64,000 bases of DNA. Origin: Nemania diffusa. Its lineage: Eukaryota > Ascomycota > Sordariomycetes > Xylariales > Xylariaceae. The stretch lies in assembly GCA_038501195.1 (NCBI GenBank), contig JBBPUQ010000006.1, positions 2,914,001-2,978,000 on the forward strand, given 5' to 3'. A program made the position numbers and the translations under genes. Below the pieces are notes generated by a model. The model was not told where the DNA came from and ran no database searches. It saw only the letters and a list, made by a program, of their open reading frames with translations. Of this stretch, positions 34,332 through 47,342 are shown piece after piece; position 1 is the stretch's first letter; the number at the start of each line of letters is the position of its first letter.

Positions 34332-34402
34332 GCATCAGTGGTTTAGTGGTAAAATCCATCGTTGCCATCGATGGGCCCCGTGTTCGATTCACGGCTGATG
34401 CA
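34332..34402 (+). tRNA. tRNA-Gly (anticodon GCC)
   Basis: A 71-nt cloverleaf without intron. The acceptor stem GCATCAG pairs with CTGATGC, with discriminator A. The D arm is GTTTAGTGGTAAAAT, the anticodon stem CATCG/CGATG encloses the loop TTGCCAT (anticodon GCC), and the T arm is CCGTG-TTCGATT-CACGG. A box and B box are intact. A short T-run (TGTTTTTCTTTTT) follows, as expected for Pol III termination. Confidence 0.95.
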
Positions 34403-37400
34403 TGTGTTTTTCTTTTTCCACTTCCTCACTCCGGACCTTTTTGAAACAGCGATTTTCCTTTTTGCACGTGGCAGTAGCTCTCTCTATTTTAGTAGCATCA
34501 TCTGACAGCGAAAGTCTCAGCGCTTGTTCTATCCGAGAGGCTAGGCAACGTGGGATATAATTAGGCAGAGGAGCATGGGAGCATGGATGCATCACACAAC
34601 AAATTGGACTTTTACAAATAGTATGTAAAGGCAACTATTGTTTTATCAGGTCTCAGCACTAAAACCATCTTTGAAGATCGATCAGCCGACTTAAGAATCT
34701 ATGGAGCACATGGGAAAGGTATGTTTTACCGCTATAGATAAGCCACAGTTGTTTCAAACAAGCGGTGAAACTACTCGTTTGGTGAAGCTGCTGACACGGA
34801 TAACTTAGTAACCGGATGGTGTTGCAAATGGCTTCGGTCAGGCGTTGTCTGTCCGCTAGCTGAATATGCTTCATTCACTGAGTGTGCACAGCAAAAAAGC
34901 TCTAACCTCGGGCATTGCGATAACCGGAACCCGGTTGAAAGAAGCTAATTCCGTCATGGGCATTATCAAATGCCGAACAATGGCGGTAACATCCGCGGCG
35001 TGACCGAGTTCAGCCTCGGGTGGATTGATAATCAAGTCCATATGTGGGATACTGACTCTTCCGGCATTAGGAGTGCTTGTGAGCCGGCCGGAGGGCAAAG
35101 AGCACAATGGCTTGAATCCTTCAATCTCCGAGGGCGTTAGTCATTGTTGGGCGCTGATGACAGCTGAGTGATTGGTAACCCAACTCTTGAATCATAGATA
35201 ATAATTGACTCACAGCAATAAGGGGTAGGTAGTGACGTCGAAAGTCACCAGGATATGTAATATGCAGTACAGCCTCGTGGTTGGCTGGGCATTAAACCTA
35301 GTACCCCGGGAGTTGCCTTGTTTTACCTACGCACTTATCATCATCTGATAGGTTATTCAGGAGGTACAGTATGGAATTATATCAGCCTTAAGGAACGGAG
35401 ATCTCAGATGTAGGAGCGGACGAGATCCGCATCTCACTCGTCTCATACATACTTGTAGGGAAGCGCATATGCTCACTTCCTTGAACGAACTGAGTCATAC
35501 GCAGCACAAGAGAACACGGACGAATCGCAGACAGCCGGATTTTAGCAGGCTAACCCCGAAACCTAATCCTGTCTACGTAGTAGCAGTAGAAGACAAGATA
35601 CTCAGATAGGCATGTCAACCGGCATGCCCATGATCCGGCATGGGTAGTGTATGAGGGTGATGCTTGTGCCATGTCTACGTCCGTGGCACAGGGACCGTCA
35701 ATCATCTTCTCCCCACCCTCTGTCTACCACCGTACCTAGCAGTACTCTATCGCCAAGCTTTTAAATCATACAGGGCCAAGGTGAGAATATATGGGCGGAA
35801 CCAGACCATCGGTCTCGGCGGGAGATTACCATTGGTTCGGAGAGTTTTGCGGTGTGACCTGATTGCTCTTCTTACCTACTTATTCGTTATACTTAGTTAT
35901 ATTGACTACCTATCTAGGACGAGCGGGCCTTGCTAAATAAACAATACTAGCTAGTTACCTTTAAGTCACACTATGCCGTGACCTACTAGCACCTAGCACC
36001 GCAGTTATAATTCTCACTTGAATGGGGGTATTAACGTATGTCTTTGGGGGTATGTGCGAGGCTAGAAGGCTTGGGTTTTCTTGGGAGAGTCTTGGAACAG
36101 CTGCTTTGCATAAGCTTTGCTTACGCAATATTTGTTTGTTTTGGAACTGCCGAGGAGCGAAATGAATGGCGGAGTCCCACGTATTGAGCCTTTCTCTTCC
36201 GCGTAAAGGATTGAACGGTTACGAGCACTGATAGCCAATTATAAAAAAGAAAGAGACATTGAGATGTGCGAACGAGACAGGTAACGATGCCATAGGTTAG
36301 GTACTTTTCGTGTAATCAACAAGTTGGCATGTTATGTCGCTACATACAGCCTACAGCCCTACGATTGGAGAACGAAGCAGTATCACCCTAACGCCCCCAC
36401 GTGGTATTTGGTTTCATCATTATCATCATATCATTTTGAATGTGCTCTGATTGCATTAGACAAATTGCATAAGTATGCATCTGCTTCTATGTCTCATTAT
36501 TACCGGTGTACTGTAGGTGGACTAAAAGCCCCGCGCCGTGGAATCGCGGAATTCCGTGCTAAGGGAGAGTTCGGTATTGGATACCTTGAAAGTACCTCCT
36601 TGGGCAGGCTCAGTAACATGCCGTAGATAGCTATTTCCGACCAAAGCTATTTTAGGAAAGAAAGGAAACTAGGTAAACCCCGCTTGACTTGTTACATGCT
36701 GCTTCGAATAACTTTATATAGTACCAACATTATAATGATTCAAAAGTACGCACGTATACTTCTTATCTTTGAGTTGTGAATGGTGGGCTATACGAATTGG
36801 TTGCGAAAAGCTTTGATATCATGTAGATACCTACTTGTTACGAAGGGTTACAAAATAGATAGGTTTGTTACGTTCAATTTGGAACTAGACTATTTATCTA
36901 GGTCCAGAATAGTTATGCATAAGGACCCCGGTAGTTGCCAAGATGCTTCGGGGTTAAGAATGCTGCTTAATAAGACCCATAGCTGCATTCGGATTTCCTT
37001 GGTGTGCCCTTGTAACGCCGACCCAAAAAAAAAAAAGCCCTTTGACAAGACGGCGAGTCGGGAGGTCGCTAATCCCCGGCGGGCATTCGTCCGTCCGCGG
37101 CGCATCAAAGCCCTGGTTCGAGGTGTGCGTTCAATCTCCACCATTATTTTGGGCGTCGATGAGAGCCTAGATGGGTGAATGGTGTATTCTGCATAAGTAG
37201 GTTAGAAACCGAGGTTTCATTATGAAAGTTTCCGCGTAACGAGCAAATGGTTATTTGTTTGTTTGCGAGTGATACGAAAAGCGAGGAGGTAGTCCGCAGA
37301 TACATCATAGGCATGCAAGTGAATTTGAGTGGAGTATCGTGCTTTTTTATCCTCTGCGTGCGGATTTAACGACTCCGGAAGGATCCTAGTTTACTTAGTA

Positions 37401-39388
37401 TAAGTGCTGACTGTAGCGGATGACTGAGGTTATGCAAGCAGGACCTAGCGATGCATAATATTATGTGTCTTGTTTGAAATACAGTACAGAATCTGTAGCA
37501 TCGCGAACTAGGTATTGATACACCGGCACATAATTTGAAGGCTGTGTTATTTTGTTGTTATAATTGTCTGAAGCGACTTGTCACCACGCCGGACGTCGGT
37601 TTAGGTTTAGGTACCTGTCTCTGCGGTGTTCATTTCAGAAAAGTACCACGCATTCCCGCTGTTTTACTAGTCCGCTAAACCTGTCCAAATCCTAGTAGCT
37701 ATTGAACAATACACAATACCTGGGTGGATCGCTAAAAGTCCAGCTGCCCGTACGCATATTGAGGCCGTGAAGCCACTGAGACTATTGAACAATTGTTACC
37801 TGTTACGCCGGTGTGTCGCATGATAGATATCGACGATGCTGCAGTACGTTACGATACGATACCGTCCGTGGGTGTATAATGTCAATTTGCTCTACCACTT
37901 TCCTTCTTAATGCCTAGACTGCGTGGCATCTAGACTGTCAACCCTGTTGCGTAAACAGGCGCAGCAATCAGCTTGCGTTGCTCAAATGACACCGTCGCGA
38001 TATAATCCAAGTTTAGTATGTATATGTATGTAGGTATTTGCTCATCGGTCGATCTGTGATACCTACCGTAATTCGGTCGTATTGTCGTACGGTGAATGTT
38101 TGGCCATGGCCGAGCCCCCCCATCTACAGATTGATTTCGGCTACTAGTACCTAGTTCTAGGCAACAGAATTAATGAATACTTAGAGACAGATTAACTGTG
38201 GCGAAGCAATGCCGATATTACCAAGAGTGCTAATTAGCGGCATCACAATACTACTATACACACCTACTTACACTACCTACGCGTATGCTTTTGCGAGAGC
38301 TCGTAAGTAACATAACGTATACGTACGCATAGTAGGTGGTGTCTAAGAATCGCGGTTGCAAGGGCAGTACGGGTTGTGACATGGTGGCTTCTCTACTGCA
38401 TAGGCTACCCAGAATGGGTATTCGTCCTAACATTTCCCTTATCGAACAACTACGCATAGTCCCTGGCCTCCCGCTCGGCAGGATTTGTGGGATGTATGCA
38501 TAATGGAGAGAGTGTCATTAGTGGCGGTCGTCAGCAGAACAAATAGTTACACCTGTATACGGCACACCCATAGAGGAACTAGGTCCTGTTGTTTACCCTT
38601 CGGCTATTTGAGATGCTCTAGGGGCAGGTTCACTTTACGTGTGACCCTCGTGCTCAGGTCAGGTATTGGGTCTTACGTGAGGTAAGGTTGGCTTTGGTGG
38701 TTAATCGAATATAGACGGGTTTCGGGGTGCGGAGCGCGGAATTTGGGGGTCAATTCCTTGTTAGCTGTGCAAATAGGAGCATTGCTTGTTCATTAGGGCA
38801 TTTCATTTACAGATATCGGCTAGTCTAACTGTTGGGGGAGGCAATGCGATTCGGCTTAGGACGAATTGCCTATGATGTGACGAGTAATCGAATTGAAATT
38901 GAAATGTGCGCGCTGTTGGATCGCCGTATTCGCATATGGAGCATGGCAATTCCAAATACCCATCATGTATGTTTTAGAAATGTTATAACGAGTCACCAAT
39001 TGATAGGCACATTGTGGGTTGCTTGTTGGCCGCGAGTCTCTGTTGCTCACGCCCAGTAATTAATAGTAATTATTCTCGCCAACACCTTACTCGAGATGTG
39101 GGTGTGCTGATGCCCCCTTATGTCTTGTGCGAGTTGGGATTCAGTATACACTGGGAAAACTCCAGTTATGCATACCTCCAGAGAATACACGTGTCTGCTT
39201 TGATTCCCCAACAAGAAGCCCTCCCTCTATTGTTGTAAACCAGAGTATTTGTTGAACCCCCCAGCGCCATGCGTTATTCGTGACCACCATGTCGAGAGCC
39301 GTGATGTTATGATACTTTTGCCCTCCCCTCCCCACCTAACGTAGCTGCGTATCCTCCGGTGCCTCTATGCTCATGAGGAGAGGGTCGA
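34403..39388. other. Gene-poor region
   Basis: About 5 kb with no convincing gene. It includes one exon-like segment at 34.9-35.1 kb and a GC-rich patch at 37.0-37.15 kb (listed separately or in findings), several CATGCC/GGCATG words near 35.6 kb, and scattered TACCTA words. No RNA gene other than the tRNA was found. Confidence 0.45.
34907..35125 (-). other. Possible orphan exon or gene relic
   Basis: Exactly 73 codons are bounded upstream by a plausible intron end (branch GACTAAC, acceptor CGGAG) and downstream by a weak donor (GTTAGA). The translation includes LPSGRLTSTPNAGRVSIPHM, DLIINPPEAELGHAADVTAI and PMTELASFNRVPVIAMPE, with protein-like, varied composition and more GC than its surroundings. 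Without splicing the frame ends 11 codons further. No start exon or continuation could be found, so it is probably a relic. Family not recognised. Confidence 0.3.
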
Positions 39389-40622
39389 CTATACAGACTG
39401 TAGTGAGTCCATATTATTGTAACCAGAGTATGCGATCATCGGATCACCAACACCTAACATGACCTCCGGATTGGGCACATTGATCATGTGAGGCTTAATA
39501 GTACCAAACTCCGATTCGACCAAGCCTTGATTTAACATAATCTCCGCCATATTGATGTCCATCTGCGCTGCGTATTGTGGCGAAATATTCATCCGTGCGG
39601 GCCGACTCATATGCCAGGTCGGATAGGAAGTCGGTGCTGTGGGCGACTGAACGGCGAAGAGGCTTGCTGAGGGGTCGACGTCGCTATGTATCGTGCTCGA
39701 TTCAAATTCGTTGTATGACGAGGCGAAGCTCTGGGGTGACATGGTCTGAATATTCTGTTGCTGGGCACTCATGAGCGCCTTTCGATAGTCATATTCAAAG
39801 TCTGAGTGGTCGATTTCCGATGAGCTGGCTCGTTCCGTCCGGGCGCAATTTGTCTCCGTCTCGCATTTAATCTCTACTGCCTGGGCCTCTCTTTCCCTGT
39901 CTAATTGCTGAACCTCTAATTCTGCTGCTAATTTTGCCAAGCCTGCTTCGTCCTCGGGAAACACGGAGTGTGGTGGTAGGTCGGCGTCGGAGTTTGGCCG
40001 TATACATCCAAGTTTCGTCGCGATATTATGAATTATTGGTTGACCCCGGTCGTTGAGCTCTGGCTCACCCAGATCCCAAGACTGCCCGCTCCTAACCATG
40101 GCATACAGCTTGTGGACTGTAGCTATTAATGCAAATTGCGTGTTCTCCAAGACTTCAGCGTACCTGTTATAGAATTAGTTTAGTTAATTGAGGTCGAGAG
40201 TCATGTATTCATCGTACCCCCTAGGCAATTGCTTGTATTCAGTCTTCTTTCGAGTTCCGGCAGTGCATACTAGTCCATCGTCCTTACACCTCTTACACGG
40301 AAATTCCCCGTCGCACTATTAAATGTAAGCAGACATAAAAGTCTCAATTTCGAAATGAACACACCTTTGTCTTCTTCATTCTACATCGCTCACATGCCTT
40401 CCATACTCGCTTGTGTCTATTGTCGGTACCGTGGGGCGAAAGTGGTACATGTTCATGAACAGGCGAATGAGCTAAATGAGTAGCCGACCGTTTTGTCACA
40501 CGATGTATTGGCTTAATAGATTTAGTACTAGAAGCTGTACTCCTCCGCGTGGGAGCTTGTGTTGTTGTTGAAGTCTTCATATTGCTTTCTTCCGTTGGAG
40601 GTGTCGGTATGCCACTTTCCAT
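39389..40622 (-). CDS. Zn2Cys6 transcription factor
   Basis: Nuclear sequence-specific DNA-binding regulator. Three exons: 40622-40365, 40315-40218 and 40163-39389. Introns are 49 nt (GTGTGT...ATAG) and 54 nt (GTACGA...ACAG). The product is 376 aa. The first join assembles a full binuclear cluster with spacing C-x2-C-x6-C-x5-C-x2-C-x6-C (about residues 77-104), preceded by a basic, Ser/Thr-rich N-terminus. Downstream, YAEVLENTQFALIATVHKLY and SWDLGEPELNDRGQPIIHNI form a conserved block with predicted helices. An acidic, Gln-rich segment follows, then a C-terminus containing ARMNISPQYAAQMDINMAEI. There is no fungal-specific TF (middle homology) domain of usual size. Target genes unknown; no metabolic cluster adjoins it. 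Confidence 0.88.
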
Positions 40623-43600
40623 TTTGGGTAATCACTTATACAGCTTGGTGGAGGGCGAGACTAATGCAGGATAAAAATAAGAATAAGGACTTCGAGGACC
40701 ACGGTGACAATCTTAGAAGAAAAGAAAGTTTTTTTAGAGAATACAGGAACAAGGTGAAAGAGTCGGGAAGAGAGAAACAGATCGAAGAGAGTAATCGATA
40801 AATACAATGCGATGTTCCTAGAGGGGATTAATAATGCTCAGATGCATCACTGCAGTGACGATTATGTGATGCTCCTCTTATTATTATTAGGCCCGGCAAC
40901 TTTTTGGCGCGAAATAGGACCCGAAGAGGGTATGGAGATGGAGCGGAGAGTCGCTTTATGTCCGAGATGTGGATCAAGCCCTGTGCTGACAAGGTCGATT
41001 TTGGTAGCTCCAAGGTCCCAAGGGTATCTGGTCCCCAAGGGTATTAATGAGTGTCGAAGCAAACAGGGCACTTAATAGTAAGCCCCCCCCCTTCAACGTG
41101 GGATATTTGGTGATAGTGGCCAACTTGGCCGGAGGGGTGTTGGTAGTATCAGCTGTCGATGTGATAAAAAAACTTGACTTAGATGGTCAAAGTGGGCGCT
41201 GTTGTGATTTCGTTTCGTTTTTGCTTTTTATATTTTTTCTTCTCGTTGGATCTAGGGATCAAGAGGCGCCAAATGAGGTATCTTCGTGCTCACAGTATAA
41301 GTACTTCGAGACGCCAGTAGTATTACAGTCAGCGCGAGATACCTATTATGAATAAAGAAGGGTTGAGACGGAGGGAGGGTTGCTACTACATGTACGAAGC
41401 TGGTGACTCGATCTTTATACCACCACATCAAACTAGAGTAGATTTTCACCTACCTCCCTCCCTTCGTGTAATATACACCATCTATTTTTCCTACTTGTTT
41501 AAGTACATCCCGATGTGTTGAAACCAAGAATATGCCAACATGGCGGTGCAATGCCATGACAATAGAGTAGCTGCGCAGTACTTGGCCTTCTAGGTAGTCC
41601 TTGTGAACCCTTGAAAGCAGCCAAGCTTGGACCTGAGGGTGTTAGATGGAGTGACCAGAGAATACATGCGAATACATGGCGACCTTAGAGCGAACTAAGG
41701 CGGCCGAGGGGCTATCTACCTACTGTAGACCAGCAAGGAGCTCCTGTGCTGTCAGTGAGATTCCATCTACGTAAGTAGGTCTGTAGTCTAGGTATCCTAT
41801 CCACCGGAAGGGCCTTTGAGGGATGTACTTTGTAAAGTAGTGTGTATGCGTAGCATTAGTAGTCTAATTACTAGATAGAGTGTTGCACAAATGCCCAAAA
41901 ATATGCTTTCTTAGCCGATCCCTTCCTGGCCAGGGCACAGCCCACCGGGACAATATCATCTCAATTTGTTATATGTGTATACGTACTACGTACATAACTC
42001 TCTGGGTAACACTTTGTTACCAGCCAGTTTCATCCAGTTCATTGCCCACATCAAGTCTTAAAATTGTAGATTTGTGCAGCGGCACCGGGTCAAGCGATCT
42101 TTGTCTGCTGGGTATCTGTAGTAGGGGTTCCTTTTTTGTACCGAGGTACTCTGCACTACCCATACATCCACTAACTAACTCTCCATGTATTCTGTGCAGG
42201 GTATCACCTTTATAAAAGATATGGATGCGTAGGCACCTGTTTAAAGCTCCGAACGCGATGCGGTGTTTTCTAACGGCCGGTTCGCAAAGTCCGATTCCAC
42301 GATAGGGAGGTATTACCTATGGACATGGTATCCGTGCAACGCATTTTGCATTTTGCGCTTTGGTGGCATTGTAAATGGCATTGCTAGTGGTATATCGAGA
42401 CTTGGGTATGCGTACTGTACTGGAGTGTGTGGATTGCATGCTTATTACCGGGAAAGGAAAATAATCGTCGATGAGCAGGAGCTCAGCTGTATGGTAGAAC
42501 AGACCCTGGTTTATTCGCTATCGCTAAATTATAGGGTAGGTAGGTATGTACTTTGTGGTCTGAAGCTTTTTTTTTTCTTCTCTTTTTTTTTGGTATCAAG
42601 GTCATCTAGTGACCCGTTTCCTATTTTTATGATGTCTCTGCTCGTGGGATTTGTATTCAATCCACGAGATTATGAATCACCATTGACCACCACTATGTGG
42701 GCTGATGAGAGACACACACTGGAGACAGACAGCGAGCGCCCTCTCATCATCGTGAGCTACCGGCATCCACCCATTCGGACTTTCTGGGTTTAGCATCGTT
42801 AGGCCCAGGCCCACCTCAGTGTCATTTTTTATAGGCATACCTACTACATACAATGTACATGCACTAAGGATGACAACGGCTAAGAATTGCCACCTTACCT
42901 ATATAAGTCCGTCATCATGACAACCTCGCATTCGCGTGCTAGAGGGCAAACATCTACATACATATAGAAGCGCGACCGGATCAGATTCCACTCGTCAACC
43001 CCTGACTATTCGGGTTACTCCTATGACATAGACGCCCGATCTACGAGCACTCCAAGCAGATGGTGTATGTACTGTAAGCTAGGTACTCTACATACTAAAG
43101 TTGCAATTTGTACAGTAGTAGCCCACGATGAAGCTATGAGGTTGTTACTCAAGTACAGAATATGGGTAGTGTAAACAGTTGGGTGAGATGACTGCTACGC
43201 CTTTCCTAGAAGGTCACACCTCGGGCCAAGGAGCATCTCCATTCAGGCCGATGTCATGACTCTTACCCGTCGCCAAGAGCCAGCCCATCTACGTTCCTGG
43301 CTGTTCCAGTCGATCGGGGCTCGGTAGCGGACTGGCGGGGTGTCTCGCGACCCGAAGTCCTTGCCCGAGCAGAACCCGAGCGTCTTAGGAAGCCAGTTTT
43401 TTTCTCCACGCGCCTGACTCTCACCGTTATCTATTGTCGTCTTGTCCCACACAAAGGAAGCGGTTAGAGGTTTAGAGAAAGAAACAAACAAAAAAAATAT
43501 TCTCATTCGTGCTATTGGTCTCGTGATCGTACTACGTACACCACCAATATAATACATTATCTAGCTAGTCTCGCCCCTTCGGTTTATTTCCTTTGTTGTT

Positions 43601-46600
43601 CAAATCTCACTCCCTCTCCCTCTCGGGGCTTCGATCCCACTGACTGCCCCGCCAACTGCAAGGTGATGAGCACTTTTCCATCTCACAGCCGAGCAGAGGG
43701 CCGGTTAGTCAGTCAGTCATAAGTCATACATACAGAATGCTACGCAGCACCCTGCGTGCTGAGAGGTGGCTCTCACATCCCTATCTACGTAGTCTATGCT
43801 GTAGTTCGTGATATCGCAGGCCGAATGCCCATCTCCATCTTGACTAATCCCACTGTCTGACACAGCCATGTTATTCCCACTAGATACTCCCTTAACACTG
43901 GGCTCTAGACTAACGCATTAGAGCACGAGAGGGGTTTGCTTATAATAGTACGGCCAACAGCAAACCCATACTAGGCGCCAACAATCCGGGAACACGATAC
44001 ACACTCATGCTACACTTGATGACTAGGTAGTTTGCTCATTCTTTTGCTGCTTCATCAAAGCCCATACCTACCTCCTCAAACAAACATCGAATATCAGAGT
44101 TGGGATAGAGCAGGTAGGTACGGTATGCATGGGAGGAGCTAGATAAGGGTTAAGCCGTCTTGGCAACACGTTTTTCTGAGTCCCGCGTGGGTCTATCCTT
44201 GGCCTCAATCTACGTATACATATTTACATATCTACACAACTGTCTACCGCACAGTATGCTTGAAAAATATCCTGGTGATTCTTCTCTTGAACTTGTCAGA
44301 CCGATGACCCCTAGGGAGGCTAGGTATGCGTACTTTGTACCGCGTAGGTCTGGTTTGTCTTCTGTCATGATATGAGGACTACCTACATACTTACATATTT
44401 ACTGTGCGTACATACTTTGTACAGAATAGGTATGCAAGGTCACCCGACCTCCCACAATGGGCTAGGTTGTGAGGCCTATCGTAAGGAGGTAGGTATGGAT
44501 TGTATGCTGCATTCAGCGTGCCCTACAGAGCGCCTACAGAGTACTAACACTGAGCTACCTACGCTACAGTATGTCCGAGCCCTATTCTGTACATGATAAA
44601 TCATGATTCATTCCTAATCGTAGGTAGTTAATACTGTATCCGTGACAACACCGTGGCGGCCAATAATTTACCCCCTTGCTCGACTTGATCTTCATGCGTG
44701 CATGTCACTCTATCAAACGGTTCGACTACCTATCCATATCCACCTGAAGATTCCAAACCATATGTATGTACAGTAGGGAGCAGGTATCTGGAAGGTCGCA
44801 TGTATTCTGTACTGTGAGCTGTCAGCTCCCACGCTGTACCCATAGCTATTTAGCTGTACCCGACCGGCTCGGCGCCACTCTTTCACAATTCGCCAATCGG
44901 TATAATTCCGGCCTCGTCATGCTAGGAGGAGATTTTGTACTCAACTACAAGTAGTACGCATACTTAGAGAGGTGGTGTAGCTCTACCTAGGCCGCATCAA
45001 ATACGTGCTGATACGTCTATTGTATACGATATACGGCTTCTGGTCTGGCCGCCTATCGCCTACAGTAGATACCTAGTTGCTGGCGTCATGCACACAGACT
45101 TGCACACAGACTTACACACAGAACACCCACATAAAACCGCAGTATTGTTCGTCAAGGACGATTTACTACCTACACTACAGTCGTAGCTAGATAATCGGCC
45201 GCCTTTCCCCTCCCCCTACCTATGCCTATACGTACGTAGTGCACACATACTGCGTACAAAGGATATGAACTCCCTATCTACAGTACAGCATGTACAGCAA
45301 TGAGTTTGTTACAGCTTCAGGTACGGTCAGACCACCTATCATGCGACCATCTACATACCTACACTGCATACACTAGATAGGTACGCTACATACCTCCCTA
45401 CTGTACATGATCCAAACTCACTGGGGTCCCCATCCTTTGCATGATAAGTATGCAGTATGTGTAGCTAGTGCCATTCTTTACTATGTATTCCCCCACGATC
45501 CAGTAGGTATGTACATACTGTAAGTGTGCCAGGGTCTTGTAGAACCGCTTCGGAGTCCGTTGATCTGCTGTAAACATTGGTAAACCAACTAACTACTACT
45601 GTACGTTACTGTACAACTCCCAAATATTGAATAAGGGACGAAGACTTCGGGAACCGAAACATGTGTGTCCCCTCCCTAATATCAAATGTGTCCGTGGATG
45701 CTCAGCAGGGCTCGAGGGCTGCCACACTCACTGCGAGTTCGTCTGCCGCCCTGCAAGTGAACCAGGTAAGTAAGCAAGGCGCCGTAGCGTGCTGTAGTGT
45801 GCCATAAGCGAGCTGCACTGGTAGGCACTCACCACTCACCCCCAATCCATTGTCCAGTCAAGAGCGAGAAGACTGATCGAGCCCCGGAGTTAAACGCTCT
45901 CCATGTACGTCTGTTGTTTTCATAGATACACTACCTACCTACTGCATATCTGTACATTAGCACGCCAAGTGCCCAACAACCTCAGGCATGGTTCCTCGAA
46001 ACTCGGAATATTCCTATTACAGCCAGTCAGTCAGAGCCAGAACTTGCTCCCCGCCTCGGCTCCGCGTCTCTGCGTCTCCTCGGCAGTCGGTGCGAAATTC
46101 GCTTTTGGAATTTCCTCAGAAAACCAAAGAGGCAACTTATCTACATAACTCTCCACTACGATGAACCGAACGGGGATAATTTCCCCATACCCCCCAACTT
46201 CAACGAGAAACCAAGCCACAGGCTGACGTACCCCGAAGCCCAACAGCAGAGAGATCTAGAGGAGCCCTGAAGGCCTGAAGGCCCTTGCTGACTGACGTAC
46301 TACGGTACCCAACCAACCCTCGTTACTCCATACCACTTGTGTTGCATCCGCCTCAGCAAATGTCATGTTAAACCCGCTGCACGTCAGGCGCACGTCCCGT
46401 GAGTCTCCCTTTTCATGACTGCCAATACTTACTTATCTAGACTTCACACGCGCAGAACATCGTCCTACAGGCCTCCCTCCCTCTGTATAACCACGAAACG
46501 AAGAAGCAGAAAAGCAAGCGCCAAGGAGCAACTGCGCCATGTCAGAGCATGAAGGGGCCCGCTCGTCTCATCCATTCAGTGCGCCAACGACTTACCGCCG

Positions 46601-47342
46601 CTGCCCATTCCTACCTACCTACCTTGCCTCTCCTCTCCTGCAGTTGGCCAGCCTTCTCCCTGCCTGCTTTTGCAGCCTCAGGGCCCTGGACGAGCCGCCG
46701 TTGGCTGGGCTCGCATATGCGGTTGACTGTTCAGGGTAGCAATTTGCGACGGCGACTTGCCCCGCGGCAGGTTTTGCTGATCGATATACGGAATAGGTAG
46801 TAGGTAAGAGCCCTGGAGAACAGCGACGAACGCGAACGACAAACGCGGGTGATAATTGGCCCAGAAGTTGCCGGAGGCACAGCGAGCGCTACCCTGTAAT
46901 ATCTCATGATAATCCGCCGCACACGTCTAACAACAGTAGTATTCATCCGATTGAAAATGGCCGAATTATCCCGAAAGAAGGCCTCCGAATGCGTATTCGC
47001 TATCTCGAGAGTCCTAGTCCTTCTCCAATCCTCTTTAAAACTATGTAGCTATTATTCTCTAATACGTGATAAAGTCTAAGCAGAACGCGCAGGGGGTTCC
47101 CATATAAACATACAAACGATAGTAAATGAAAATGATGATGATGATGATGCGCCATGATCCCGTGCCGTCTGCTGTCCAACCTAAGGCCTTGCCTCTATCG
47201 TACGCTTCTATTCTCTGGCCAGGCCCCCAGCGTGCATTCTCTTAAGCGCCAATTGGGGATGATGAACAATAACAACCTATAGTTTCGGTGCGGCCTCTTT
47301 CTTGTCCTGCTGCAATCGTATCACGCCCTATCGTCTAGTTAG
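40623..47342. other. Long gene-poor region rich in TACCTA and TGTACAGTA words
   Basis: About 6.7 kb with no gene I can support. The longest frame (plus, 42263-42793) is partly low complexity with no domain. Between 44.7 and 45.7 kb the words TACTGTACA/TGTACAGTA and TACATACCTAC recur. A 12-bp tandem (CACACAGACTTG-like, three units) lies near 45.09-45.12 kb. From 45.6 to 47.0 kb the sequence becomes more GC- and CT-rich without open frames. A GAT repeat lies at about 47.14 kb. Confidence 0.5.

Noticed and set aside
36780..37178. Plus-strand 132-codon frame across the GC-rich patch
   Set aside because: Composition changes abruptly across the frame and a poly-Lys run comes from the A12 tract; not a plausible single protein.
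42263..42793. Plus-strand 176-codon frame in the gene-poor block
   Set aside because: Contains a poly-Phe/Ser run from T-rich DNA, begins with a non-ATG codon and shows no domain or splice context.
43243..43557. Minus-strand 104-codon frame
   Set aside because: No domain, low-complexity start and no family resemblance.
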